Of a stretch of 64,000 bases of DNA, positions 34,123 through 42,390 are shown one piece after another. Under the pieces are notes generated by a model. It was not told the origin of the DNA. It did not search any database and saw only the letters and a list, made by a program, of their open reading frames with translations. Location: contig NZ_FOIC01000003.1 in NCBI RefSeq assembly GCF_900111485.1, positions 218,588-282,587 of the forward strand, written 5' to 3'. Both the position numbers and the translations under genes were made by a program. Numbering within the stretch: the stretch's first letter is position 1; each line of letters opens with the position of its first letter. This DNA comes from Natrinema hispanicum. Its GTDB lineage: Archaea > Halobacteriota > Halobacteria > Halobacteriales > Natrialbaceae.

Positions 34123-34494
34123 TCAGGCACTGAGCGCCGCACCGACGGCACCGGCGATCGCGCTCTCGAGTGCCATGATCAGCGAGATCGTGACGGCGAA
34201 CATGAAGATACCGAGCCCGGCAGCGCCGGAGATCGCGCCGCCGAGAGGACCCAGCGCGAGACCCGCGAGGCCGACGGCGACACCGACGAGCAACCCGCCG
34301 ATGATGCCGCCGAGCGCGCCCGCGAGCAGCCCGTGCCAGAAGCCGCTGCCGAGCCCACCGCCAGCGATGTAGCCGGCGACGAAGCCGCCGAACAATCCCG
34401 CAGCGAGTTGGCCGATGCCCGGCACGACGAGCCCGAAGATCCCAACAACAGTCATGACAACGAACCCGATGAAGACGGCACGCCAGTCAGTCAT
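34123..34494 (-). CDS. DUF5518 family membrane protein
   Basis: A 123-residue very hydrophobic protein with four helices, rich in glycine ('GQLAAGLFGGFVAGYIAGGGLGSGFWHGLLAGALGG'). This is the haloarchaeal DUF5518 pattern; function unknown, located in the cell membrane. The start at 34494 (MTDWRAVFIGF) is chosen because the frame upstream has no hydrophobic character. It is convergent with the Cys-rich bundle gene and divergent from NOG1. Confidence 0.75.
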   Translation of the reverse strand: MTDWRAVFIGFVVMTVVGIFGLVVPGIGQLAAGLFGGFVAGYIAGGGLGSGFWHGLLAGALGGIIGGLLVGVAVGLAGLALGPLGGAISGAAGLGIFMFAVTISLIMALESAIAGAVGAALSA

Positions 34495-34576
34495 AGTGAA
34501 CGCTAGCACACCAGCAGGCATAAGCTGACGGCGGCCAACGGACGCCCTTTTATGGTCGCGGCATCTACAACGGAGC

Positions 34577-35560
34577 ATGATTTTCGAAGACCTTCCGACG
34601 ACGCCCACGTCGGAAGAGTTGATCGACAAGGCGTTTTCGCGGGCAGCGCGGGCCGGCAAGGCCAAAGGCGGCCTCGAGGCCCAGCAGTCGATGCTCCAGA
34701 CGGCGGCAAACATCATTTCCGACAACTTAGAGAACGTGGTGACGGCGTGGCCGGACTTCGAGTACGACGCCCACCCGTTTTACTACGAGCTGGCGGACGC
34801 GATCGTCGACGTCGACAAGCTTCGCCAGAGCCTCTCGGAAGTGATGTGGGCCAGCCGCAAAGCCCGCGAGATCCACGAGGAGTACCAGCCGCGACTGCGC
34901 AAGACCGACGTCGACACCGCGCGCAAACACCGCAAGCAGGCCTTTGCCCGGCTCGCGGACATCGTCGAGCAGATCGACGACCACCTGCTGTATATCAACG
35001 AGTCGCGCAACGACCTGCGGGACCTGCCCGAGATCAACCCCGACGAGCCGACGATCGTCGTCGCCGGCTACCCCAACGTTGGCAAGTCCTCGTTCGTCAA
35101 CGACGTCACCAGCGCCCGCGGCGAAACCGCGTCGTATCCCTTTACGACCAAAGGAATCGGGCTCGGTCACTTCGAGCACGATCACATCCGCTACCAGATC
35201 GTCGACACGCCCGGCCTGCTCGACCGCCCGCCACAGGATCGCAACGCGATCGAATCGCAGGCGGTCAGCGCCATCGAGCATCTCGCCGACTGCATGCTCG
35301 TCATGGTCGATCCGACCGGCGAATGCGGCTACCCGATCGACTCACAGCTCGAGCTTCGGGATTCGATCGCCGCCCAGTTCGAGGACGTGCCGGTGTTGAC
35401 GGTCGCGAACAAGGCAGACCGGTTCGAGACGGACGAGCTCGACGAGGCGGTCGCCGCTGACTACACCATGAGCGTCACGACCGATTCGAACGTCGAAACG
35501 GTGCTCGAGGCCGCCGTCGAGGCGATCGGCTACGAACCCGAACTGCCGTTCGACGGCTAA
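34577..35560 (+). CDS. NOG1 family GTP-binding protein
   Basis: A 327-residue GTPase of the NOG1/OBG class, which acts in large ribosomal subunit assembly in eukaryotes and is predicted to do so in Archaea. The N-terminal 150 residues are a helical domain ('WASRKAREIHEEYQPRLRKTD'). The G domain has G1 'AGYPNVGKSS', G2-region 'ASYPFTTKGI', G3 'DTPGLLDRP' and G4 'VANKADRF'. It lacks the long C-terminal extension of the eukaryotic protein. Single gene, transcribed away from DUF5518. Confidence 0.92.
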   Translation: MIFEDLPTTPTSEELIDKAFSRAARAGKAKGGLEAQQSMLQTAANIISDNLENVVTAWPDFEYDAHPFYYELADAIVDVDKLRQSLSEVMWASRKAREIHEEYQPRLRKTDVDTARKHRKQAFARLADIVEQIDDHLLYINESRNDLRDLPEINPDEPTIVVAGYPNVGKSSFVNDVTSARGETASYPFTTKGIGLGHFEHDHIRYQIVDTPGLLDRPPQDRNAIESQAVSAIEHLADCMLVMVDPTGECGYPIDSQLELRDSIAAQFEDVPVLTVANKADRFETDELDEAVAADYTMSVTTDSNVETVLEAAVEAIGYEPELPFDG

Positions 35561-35611
35561 CCGGCACGGTCGAGCACGCCGCTTTTATAATCGACGAGAC
35601 GGGCAGCGAGA

Positions 35612-36904
35612 TCATCGCTCGAGGATTTCGACGTATCTGACCTGGACCCTGACCGACCCGTCGGCGTGGGCGTTGATCCGCTCATCGAGGGTGTCGGCCA
35701 GTTCGGGTACCGACGCATCCGGTGGGCCGCCGATCGTCACGATCACCCGCTGTGGGTTGCGGAACGGATAATCGGTATCCAAGACGACGTCGACCTCGAG
35801 CAGTTCGTAGGCCTCGTATCGCTCCTGTGAGAGCACCTGCTGAACTTCGTCGTTGACGTCCTGTTCGAAGGTTGCGGTCTCGTAGGAGGCATACGAGATT
35901 CCGCCGAGAAACACCGCAAAGAGGAGGACGACGAGCGCGAGCCCGATGATCCGCTTTCGCACGCGCTGTTCCGTTTCACCGAGCGAGAACAGGTTTTCCG
36001 GCCGGTAGCCGGCGTACCACAGCGTCAGTAGGCCGGCGAGGTTCACGGAGAGCAGGTTGACGAGGACGAGCACCGTCGCGCCGATCGCAGCCGTCGGTTG
36101 ACCCCACGCGAGCGAGATCCCCGCGACGCCGGCAGGCGGGATCAACGCCGCTGCGATCATGACGCCGACGAGCGCGACGGACGTGCCCGTTGCAATGCTG
36201 ACGACGCCCGCGACGCCCGCGCCGAGTGCGATCACGAGTGACAGCAGGTCCGGCGCGAGCCGCTCGGATATCTCCCCGACATTTGACAGGACGAGCCCCG
36301 GCGGAATGATGTTCGTCGTGCGGGCGGTCAGCGCGAAGATCGCGGCCGCTCCGATGGCGAGCACGACGCCGATAATCTGGTAGGAAACACTCTCGGTGAA
36401 CAGCTCCTCATCGTCGACGACGGTCCCGACACTGGCCCCCAGCGCCGGGCCGATCAGCGGCGCGATCACCATCGAGCCGACGACGACCGCCGGCGAGTCC
36501 AATAACAGCCCCGCGGTCGCAACGATGGCGCTGATGACCGTCATCACGACGTAAACGGGCAAACTCGGCGTCAGATCGTCAGCTTCCGCCTGTAGCTCCT
36601 GGCGCGAGATTCGGTCCGAGCCGACGTCGCCGTCCTCGTACTCCTCGCGCAGCGCTTGGAACCGCCGGGAGACGACCGTCTCTGCGTCGACGACGACCGT
36701 GTATGCGTCCTCGTCGATTCCCGTCTCCTGGATCTCGTCTAAGACCGGTTCGACGGCTGCATCCGGCAGCGGAAAGTAGACGACCGCCGTATACTCCCGA
36801 CTGCTCTTCTCGTCGGTCACGACGTAGTCGATCTTCCGCTCGTCGAGCGTCTCGAGGATCGCCTGACGCTTGCCCGTCGGGACCGTCAGCTGTACGAGCC
36901 GCAC
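35612..36904 (-). CDS. DUF389 / TIGR00341 family membrane protein
   Basis: A 430-residue protein with a GTG start. An N-terminal ACT-like soluble domain (1-85, 'VQLTVPTGKRQAILETLDER') precedes a membrane domain of about eight helices (115-320, including 'SPAVVVGSMVIAPLIGPALGA') and a C-terminal soluble domain of about 90 residues. This is the layout of the TIGR00341/DUF389 family, for which no transported substrate is established. 'MIAAALIPPAGVAGISLAWG' is a family signature. Single gene. Confidence 0.8.
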   Translation of the reverse strand: MRLVQLTVPTGKRQAILETLDERKIDYVVTDEKSSREYTAVVYFPLPDAAVEPVLDEIQETGIDEDAYTVVVDAETVVSRRFQALREEYEDGDVGSDRISRQELQAEADDLTPSLPVYVVMTVISAIVATAGLLLDSPAVVVGSMVIAPLIGPALGASVGTVVDDEELFTESVSYQIIGVVLAIGAAAIFALTARTTNIIPPGLVLSNVGEISERLAPDLLSLVIALGAGVAGVVSIATGTSVALVGVMIAAALIPPAGVAGISLAWGQPTAAIGATVLVLVNLLSVNLAGLLTLWYAGYRPENLFSLGETEQRVRKRIIGLALVVLLFAVFLGGISYASYETATFEQDVNDEVQQVLSQERYEAYELLEVDVVLDTDYPFRNPQRVIVTIGGPPDASVPELADTLDERINAHADGSVRVQVRYVEILER

Positions 36905-37246
36905 GTCGAGGGGTGACGGACCCCGGGGGTATAACTTCGGGGCATTCTGTCACGGATCGTCTGTCGGATCGTCGCTCGAGAACCCGTTCGTCGCTCGCAA
37001 AACCCACTTGTGTCAAATTAGTTAGGTTTAGGCATGAAACGACGGATCGCTCCGCTTTTGGCGTCGTCACGCTCTCTGCGATCCGATCCGCACTCGTCGA
37101 CGGTGGGACGGCGGCGTGGCTCGTCGCCGCAGCGATGCTTGCCGGAGGATCGCCACTGGCCTGGGTCGGTGTCCAGACCGCCCGCGACAGCCGCCACGTC
37201 GACCTCGAGACGACGCCCTCGAGCGGTCGGCTCCAGTTACAACGCC
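36905..37246. other. Region upstream of engB
   Basis: A frame in the last 250 bases encodes a hydrophobic segment ('[23 protein letters not shown]') followed by a short polar tail and stop (TAA at about 37249). It could be the end of a small membrane protein, but no convincing start codon precedes it, and the internal ATG would leave only 40 residues. I do not call it a gene. Otherwise nothing stands out. Confidence 0.3.
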
Positions 37247-37252
37247 TATAAA
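37247..37252 (+). promoter_or_regulatory. TATA box for engB
   Basis: A perfect TATAAA centred 27 nt before the ATG at 37277, the standard distance for a leaderless haloarchaeal transcript. It fixes that Met as the start. Confidence 0.6.
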
Positions 37253-37276
37253 GGTCACACCGGCCTACGGACCCGT

Positions 37277-37900
37277 ATGATCGAGTTCGATACCCGCCCC
37301 AATCGGGAGGCCGAAGTCGCCCTCGTCGGTCGCTCGAACGTGGGCAAATCCACACTCATGCGCGAGTTGACCGGCCACAGCTTCGACACCGGGGGCAAAC
37401 CCGGCGTCACCCGCGAGCCAAACCACTACGACTGGGCACCCGAAGACTTCGTCATCACCGACCTCCCCGGCTTTGGCTTCATGAGCGGCGTCGACGAGGA
37501 CCTCCGCGAGGAAATCAAGACCGAGATCGTCCACTATCTCGAGGCATACGCCGATAACATCCTCGTCGCCGTCCTCGTCGTCGACGGCAAGAGCGTCATC
37601 GACATCATCGACCGCCACTCCGGTCCCGACGAGATCCCCTACGACGTCGAGATGTTCCACTTCCTGCGAGAGTTGGACATCCCCACCGTCGTCGCCGTCA
37701 ACAAGATGGACAAAGTCGACGACGAAGACGAGCGGCTGAACGAACTCTGTGACCGCCTCGGCCTGTATCCACCGTGGAAACAGTGGCAAGAAGTCATCGC
37801 GCCGATCAGTGCGAAGAAGGGCCAACTCGAGCCGCTGCACGAGGCCGTTCGAGAGCATTTGCACGAGCAGAACCGTGACGACCTGTTCAAATTCTTCTAA
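37277..37900 (+). CDS. engB: GTP-binding protein EngB
   Basis: A 207-residue TRAFAC-class GTPase. G1 is '[14 protein letters not shown]', G3 '[11 protein letters not shown]', G4 '[11 protein letters not shown]' and G5 'ISAKKGQ', so it is complete. Bacterial EngB assists late assembly of the large ribosomal subunit; the archaeal role is probably similar. The large open frame upstream is not used because a TATAAA box fixes the start 27 nt downstream. Single gene; the region after it carries an array of hairpins. Confidence 0.92.
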   Translation: MIEFDTRPNREAEVALVGRSNVGKSTLMRELTGHSFDTGGKPGVTREPNHYDWAPEDFVITDLPGFGFMSGVDEDLREEIKTEIVHYLEAYADNILVAVLVVDGKSVIDIIDRHSGPDEIPYDVEMFHFLRELDIPTVVAVNKMDKVDDEDERLNELCDRLGLYPPWKQWQEVIAPISAKKGQLEPLHEAVREHLHEQNRDDLFKFF

Positions 37901-37918
37901 ACCAACCTTTTGCTCTGC

Positions 37919-38049
37919 GGGCGCGGCAAAACCGCGCCCTAGGCAAAATCTCGAGAGAGCGAAGCTCTCTCGGACCTCGCGGGATCGAAGATCCCGCTTA
38001 GCGTTGATGAAAAGCACTCCTCCCTCCGTTTCGGGACGTGAAACGTCCC
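37919..38049. repeat. Array of four short-loop perfect hairpins
   Basis: Four successive perfect stem-loops follow engB: GGGCGCGG-CAAAA-CCGCGCCC (37919-37939), CGAGAGAGC-GAA-GCTCTCTCG (37952-37972), GCGGGATC-GAA-GATCCCGC (37979-37997) and GGGACGT-GAA-ACGTCCC (38033-38049). Three of them share a GAA triloop, and the closing GC-GAA-GC of the second is the known extra-stable mini-hairpin sequence. The stems themselves differ, so this is not a simple tandem repeat. They could be a multi-hairpin terminator or a structured element in RNA or single-stranded DNA. Confidence 0.7.
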
Positions 38050-38130
38050 TACACATCGGTCGTCGGCCCGCTCACTCCCTACGGTCGCTCGCGGTTGATT
38101 ACTGTAAAAAGCCTGCCCTTCCCCGGGTTA

Positions 38131-38157
38131 CACGGCTCTCGTAATACTCGAGCCGTG
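38131..38157. repeat. Fifth hairpin, longer loop
   Basis: CACGGCTC (38131-38138) and GAGCCGTG (38150-38157) are exact reverse complements with an 11-nt loop. It stands about 80 nt beyond the four-hairpin array and before the dehydrogenase gene's stop, which is read from the other strand. Confidence 0.5.
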
Positions 38158-38227
38158 TGCTCGGCCACAGAATCCGAAATCGTCACTGCGGTGGTGCTCC
38201 CTCCCAGTCATCGGACAACCAGTGCCG

Positions 38228-39157
38228 TCAAACGACGCGGTTGTGGAACTCCGCTCCTGTCTCGAGCCGCTCGACGTTCTCACGGACGATCTCGCCGACG
38301 TCCCGGAAGTAGTCCCGCGTGTAGGCCGCAGCGTGTGGCGAAACGATGAGCTCGTCCATCCCCCATAGCGGAGAGTCCTCGGGTAATGGTTCCTCCTCGA
38401 AGACGTCCAGCGCTGCCCCCGCGAGCTCGCCGGCCTCGAGCGCGTCGATTAAGGCCGGTTCGTCGACGACCGAGCCACGGGCGACGTTCACGAAGTAGGC
38501 GTCGTCGCGCATCGCATCGAATGCATCCGCGTCGAACAGATGATGAGTCTCGTCGGTCAACGGAACGGTGACGATCACGAAGTCGGCGTCGCCGATCGCC
38601 TCGAGCAGCCGGTCGTTCGCGTATGCCTCGTCGAAGCCGGGAACGGGGTCGCCGGAGCGCCGAACCCCTGTCATGTGAACCCCGAGCGCGCCCAGCGTCT
38701 CCGCGACGCCGCTCCCGAGGGTTCCGGTTCCGACGACACAGGCCGTCGACCCCGGGAGGGTAAAGGCGTCGTCCCACTCGGGACGCTCCCAGCGACGCTG
38801 TTGCTGGTTCGCGACGTAGTCGTGGAGTCGCCGGGAGAACATGAGGAGGTAGCCCGCGACCGTCTCACCGATGGTCCGGTCGTGGATGCCCGCGCTGTTC
38901 GTGAGGATCACATCGTGGTCCTCGAGGACGTCACGCGGAAATCGATCGAATCCCGCCTGAATCGAGTGAATCCAGTCCAACTCGAGGAACGCCTCGCGGT
39001 AGGCGAGGGTGACGACCGCGTCACAGTCGTCAATGCCGTCGTCGTCAACCACCGCGACGTCGATCGGAAGGTCGGCGAGAAGGTCCGTGAGTTCCGCCGG
39101 CGGGAACACAGCGTCGACTGACTCGTGGACGCCAAGTCGCTCGAGTTCGAATGTCAT
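38228..39157 (-). CDS. D-2-hydroxyacid dehydrogenase family protein
   Basis: A 309-residue NAD(P)-dependent dehydrogenase of the D-isomer-specific class. The cofactor loop is 'ACVVGTGTLGSGVAETLGALG', followed by 'VIVTVPLTDETHHLF', 'YFVNVARGSVVDEPAL' (catalytic Arg in ARGS), 'ALDVFEEEPLPEDSPLWGMDELIVSPHAAAYT' (catalytic Glu and His). Substrate cannot be read from the sequence; haloarchaeal relatives are often annotated as phosphoglycerate or glyoxylate/hydroxypyruvate reductases. ATG 39157 (MTFELERLGVHES) starts the conserved part. Single gene. Confidence 0.9.
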   Translation of the reverse strand: MTFELERLGVHESVDAVFPPAELTDLLADLPIDVAVVDDDGIDDCDAVVTLAYREAFLELDWIHSIQAGFDRFPRDVLEDHDVILTNSAGIHDRTIGETVAGYLLMFSRRLHDYVANQQQRRWERPEWDDAFTLPGSTACVVGTGTLGSGVAETLGALGVHMTGVRRSGDPVPGFDEAYANDRLLEAIGDADFVIVTVPLTDETHHLFDADAFDAMRDDAYFVNVARGSVVDEPALIDALEAGELAGAALDVFEEEPLPEDSPLWGMDELIVSPHAAAYTRDYFRDVGEIVRENVERLETGAEFHNRVV

Positions 39158-39395
39158 GGGCATCGCTACGCACGAATCCGGGTTGAAGCTTTGTGTCCAC
39201 GAACAACAGCCCATTATCAGCGGCCGTGCAAGCAGTGTGGACCCAGACAGTCAGTGACACTGAGAGCAGCCATCGTCGTGATTCGCTCCGACCGGAGCCC
39301 GTGTTACACAGGCAGGTCCCCGACGAATTATGACTGCCATCAATATCACACACATCTGACATAGATATTTACAGTCGATCGTGATACAGTGGTGC

Positions 39396-39584
39396 ATGGA
39401 ACCGAACGTAGCGCGACGGTGTCACGTTCTGTTCGGCGTCTCGTTGCTGTTGCTGACAATCGGGATCGGCTACTGCGTCATCGTCGGAACGTGTCTGGCG
39501 GACTTCGCGGTGGTGGTCGCGGGACTTTTCGTCGGCTGGATCGCGTTGTTCTACTGCGTCGGGAACGCCACGATCTGGGGGTAA
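39396..39584 (+). CDS. Small two-helix membrane protein
   Basis: A 62-residue protein (MEPNVARRCHVLFGVSLLLL...) with two hydrophobic helices, about 12-32 and 37-55, and cysteines inside both. ATG 39396 lies about 27-30 nt after an AT-rich TAGATATTTA (39362-39371), a suitable leaderless promoter; the GTG at 39381 is an alternative. Function unknown. A CCGCCC-TGTTCC-GGGCGG stem (39586-39603) directly after the stop could end the transcript. Confidence 0.55.
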   Translation: MEPNVARRCHVLFGVSLLLLTIGIGYCVIVGTCLADFAVVVAGLFVGWIALFYCVGNATIWG

Positions 39585-39585
39585 A

Positions 39586-39603
39586 CCGCCCTGTTCCGGG
39601 CGG
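39586..39603 (+). terminator. GC stem-loop after the small membrane protein
   Basis: CCGCCC and GGGCGG, exact reverse complements around a 6-nt loop, starting 2 nt after the stop codon. No T-run follows, so termination is only a suggestion. Confidence 0.35.
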
Positions 39604-39736
39604 GATAGCGGACGCTACGTACTGAATTCTGTGTTTACTTTGGACTCCGCGGGTCAGTAGAATGGCGGCTCGGGGAAAATCCCTCGTCACAAGGGGCTCA
39701 GTGGGGGTAACACTTCGTCACGGCCGCCACCCGACG

Positions 39737-41128
39737 CTACTCCCTCGAGGGGTTTCGATCTGTCGCTTCCGGATCCGTCGGGCCCCCGTCGTCACGCCAG
39801 GTCTCGAGTTCGCGCAACTCCGCGGCGACATCCCCAACGGCACCGGGTTCGAACGCCCCACGCTCGGTAATGACTTCGGTCACGCAGTCGGCGGGTGTCA
39901 CGTCGAAGGTCGGATTCGACACGTCGACGGCTGCGTCGCCGTCATAAACCGCGGATCGATCGCCGGACTCGAGGTTGACGTCGTCGCGGGTCGAGATCTT
40001 GTCCGTGGCCGCGACGACCGAGACTGGAATTCCCTCGTGTGCAGCAGCAAGGGCCAGCGTACGTGTCCCGGTCTTGTTCACGACGCCACCGTCGGGGAGG
40101 ACGGTATCCGCACCGACGACCACTTGATCGATGTCGTTGCGTGCGAGCACGTGCGCGACCGCCGCGTCGGTATGCACCGTGACCGTGCTGTCGGTCGTCT
40201 CGGCAAGGTCCGCTGCGACAGCGATCCCTTCGCGGGCCGGCCGCGATTCCGCGACGAACACCCGGGCAGGCGCACCCTGCTGGAGCGTCTTAAGGACGGT
40301 CCCCGACCGCGAGAGCGTCGCGACGCTGCCATCGAGACGCTCGGCGGCGGTTGCCGCAGCGTCCGTATCGGCTGCGAGCGCGCGGTCGATCCCCGACAGC
40401 GCCGCTTCGAGGACGGCCGGTGCGTCCCTGTCTTCACCATCCGCGTCGGCCATCGCCCGGTTTACCCGATTGCGGAGGACGGCCATCGACGGCCGGGCTT
40501 CGAGCAGCCGCCCGGCCAGTTCGGCGAGTTCGTCCCACTCGCCGTCGGGATCAGCGCCGACCGCGCGTCGCTCGGCAACGAGCAGCCCCGCTCGATCGCG
40601 CAGCACCTCGAGCGTGCGCACCGACAGGTATGCAGCGCCGTGGTCGTCGTCGGCCGCGATCGACCGAACGGTGGGGGCGACGCGCTCGTAGGCGGCCCAC
40701 AGCTTCGGCACCGTCTCGCGGTCGTCGCCGACTCCCGCGAGCATGGTCGTCGGGGAGACCCACTCGGCGGTGTCGTGTTCCTCGCTGAGTTCGATCTCGC
40801 GGGTCGCACAGTCGAACAGATAGGGGTGGACGACCCACGCACGCTCGAGATCCGGATCCTCGAATTCGACCGGCCGCCCGGAGCGGACCAACGAGACGGC
40901 ATCGGGCTCGAGGCCGGTTTCCTCGCGGAGCTCGACGCGAACCTGCTCGTCGGGCTGGCCCTCCGCGAAGCCGGAGACGCCACCCCACTGGCCGGTGTAG
41001 GTGCCGACTGCCTCGCTCCGGCACAACAGCAGAATCTCGCCGCGGTGTCGGAGAAACGCGGTGACGACGTGACTTCCGTCCGATCCGTCGCCATCGGCAT
41101 CGCTCCCTCCGTCCGATGTGTCGTTCAT
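39737..41128 (-). CDS. NUDIX hydrolase domain fused to eIF2B-like / ribose-1,5-bisphosphate isomerase-like domain
   Basis: A 463-residue two-domain protein. Residues about 18-150 are a NUDIX domain with 'GFAEGQPDEQVRVELREETGL', in which the metal-binding REET core remains though the first Arg of the box is Val. Residues about 165-450 resemble the eIF2B alpha/beta/delta family: 'RVFVAESRPAREGIAVAADLAE', 'VVVGADTVLPDGGVVNKTGT', 'VSVVAATDKIS' and 'FDVTPADCVTEVITERG' are the substrate-pocket motifs shared with ribose-1,5-bisphosphate isomerase and methylthioribose-1-phosphate isomerase. ATG 41128 follows an acidic, poorly conserved N-terminus. A joint role in sugar-phosphate or nucleotide clean-up is inference. 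Confidence 0.85.
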   Translation of the reverse strand: MNDTSDGGSDADGDGSDGSHVVTAFLRHRGEILLLCRSEAVGTYTGQWGGVSGFAEGQPDEQVRVELREETGLEPDAVSLVRSGRPVEFEDPDLERAWVVHPYLFDCATREIELSEEHDTAEWVSPTTMLAGVGDDRETVPKLWAAYERVAPTVRSIAADDDHGAAYLSVRTLEVLRDRAGLLVAERRAVGADPDGEWDELAELAGRLLEARPSMAVLRNRVNRAMADADGEDRDAPAVLEAALSGIDRALAADTDAAATAAERLDGSVATLSRSGTVLKTLQQGAPARVFVAESRPAREGIAVAADLAETTDSTVTVHTDAAVAHVLARNDIDQVVVGADTVLPDGGVVNKTGTRTLALAAAHEGIPVSVVAATDKISTRDDVNLESGDRSAVYDGDAAVDVSNPTFDVTPADCVTEVITERGAFEPGAVGDVAAELRELETWRDDGGPTDPEATDRNPSRE

Positions 41129-41189
41129 ACGCGGGGACAGGAGCGCGCGGGGGGAATCGCTTTCGGGACTGGCCGTCGTCGGACCGCAT

Positions 41190-41690
41190 ATGCCACGAGT
41201 CGCGATCGTCTCCGACACGCACGTTCCCTCCCGCGAACACGCCGTGCCCGATTGGGTCGGCGACGAACTCGAGCGAGCCGACCACGCGATTCATGCGGGT
41301 GATTTCGACTCACAGCGGGCCTACGACCGGATCGCAGCGCTCGCGAACGGTGAGCTAACTGCCGTCCGAGGGAACACTGATCCGCCGACGCTCGGTCTCC
41401 CGCACACGGATACGTTCGAGATCGGCGGCGTGACGTTCGCGGTGACCCACGGGGCCGGCTCGCCGGCGGGCTGGCAGCGACGGGTCGTCGAGACCGCCAG
41501 AGCCGAATCGGTCACCGCCGAGCCGGTCGCCGTCGCGGGCCACACCCACGAGGTCGTCGACACGACCATCGACGGTCTGCGGGTACTCAACCCCGGCAGC
41601 GCGACCGGCGCGGCACCTGCCGACCGCGCGACGATGTACGTCGTGACCGTCACAGACGGCACGCTGACAGTCGAGTTACGGACCGAGTGA
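41190..41690 (+). CDS. Metallophosphoesterase, YfcE/MJ0936-like
   Basis: A 166-residue calcineurin-type phosphodiesterase. The metal-site motifs are all present: 'VAIVSDTHVPSRE' (D-x-H), 'HAIHAGDFDS' (GDxx variant), 'AVRGNTD' (GN-D), 'VTHGAG' (GH-type) and 'VAGHTHEV' (GHTH). Members hydrolyse small phosphodiesters in the cytoplasm. ATG 41190 begins the conserved core; it is divergent from the NUDIX fusion with a gap of 61 nt. The physiological substrate is unknown. Confidence 0.9.
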   Translation: MPRVAIVSDTHVPSREHAVPDWVGDELERADHAIHAGDFDSQRAYDRIAALANGELTAVRGNTDPPTLGLPHTDTFEIGGVTFAVTHGAGSPAGWQRRVVETARAESVTAEPVAVAGHTHEVVDTTIDGLRVLNPGSATGAAPADRATMYVVTVTDGTLTVELRTE

Positions 41691-41761
41691 GTCCGTCATC
41701 GGCCCGACAGCGATCGCTCGAGTGCGTGAACGATATCCGTCTCGGGTCCGCCTGTGTGACT

Positions 41762-42313
41762 ATGACACAGCGCGTAACGGTATCGCTCGACGACGATTCG
41801 ACGACGGCTCTCGAGACGCTGGTCGCAGAGACGGGGAACGGACAGAGCGAGGTCGTCCGCCGTGCCTTGACCTTCTATGCGGCGAACTTCGAGGCAGCCG
41901 ATGGAGGCCCAAGCGATAACTTAGAACAGTACTATCAAATGCTCTCCTCGGGCGAACACGTCCTGCTTGACATCGACTTTCTCCATGCCTTCCTTGGCTA
42001 CTGCTACAACGGCGGCGATCCCGATCCAGCGTTCGTCGAAGCTGCCGATCGTGTCTCCGACTACCATGCCCACGAGTACGCGACTCGGTTCGAGGAAGTC
42101 GGGGACCTCCTCGAGTGGCTGTCGTTCTGTGGCTTTCTCGACGTTCGCCAGGAAGGTGAGGGAGTCTACCACCTCGTCTTTCCCGCCGAGGCGGTTCGGT
42201 GGTTCATGACGCGATTTATCGAACGCAGCACGGTCGAGTTACCGACGGAGATCAGACTCGAGCAAGGCGTCTCGAAGGTGATCGTGACCGAAGGGGAAGG
42301 GAACGCGGACTAA
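41762..42313 (+). CDS. Ribbon-helix-helix (CopG-type) transcriptional regulator
   Basis: A 183-residue protein. Residues 1-45 are a ribbon-helix-helix DNA-binding domain ('MTQRVTVSLDDDSTTALETLVAETGNGQSEVVRRALTFY'). The remaining 130 residues include 'HVLLDIDFLHAFLGYCYNGG' and 'YHAHEYATRFEEVGDLLEWLSFCGFLDVRQEG', with several His, Cys and Glu residues that could bind a ligand or metal. It lies convergent with cbiO, the last gene of the cobalt transporter operon, so a role in metal-responsive control of cbiMNQO is attractive but unproven. The C-terminal domain is unlike NikR. Confidence 0.75.
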   Translation: MTQRVTVSLDDDSTTALETLVAETGNGQSEVVRRALTFYAANFEAADGGPSDNLEQYYQMLSSGEHVLLDIDFLHAFLGYCYNGGDPDPAFVEAADRVSDYHAHEYATRFEEVGDLLEWLSFCGFLDVRQEGEGVYHLVFPAEAVRWFMTRFIERSTVELPTEIRLEQGVSKVIVTEGEGNAD

Positions 42314-42390
42314 CGATGGCTTCGGCGGCGCAGCAGAATCGAACGAGCGGCCGTCGATCCTCGCTCTCGATCGATAGCGCGACGGCGGCG

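Noticed and set aside
36703..37251. 182-codon frame ending before engB
   Set aside because: Most of it is antisense to the DUF389 gene; only the last 60 codons look membrane-like and they lack a convincing start.
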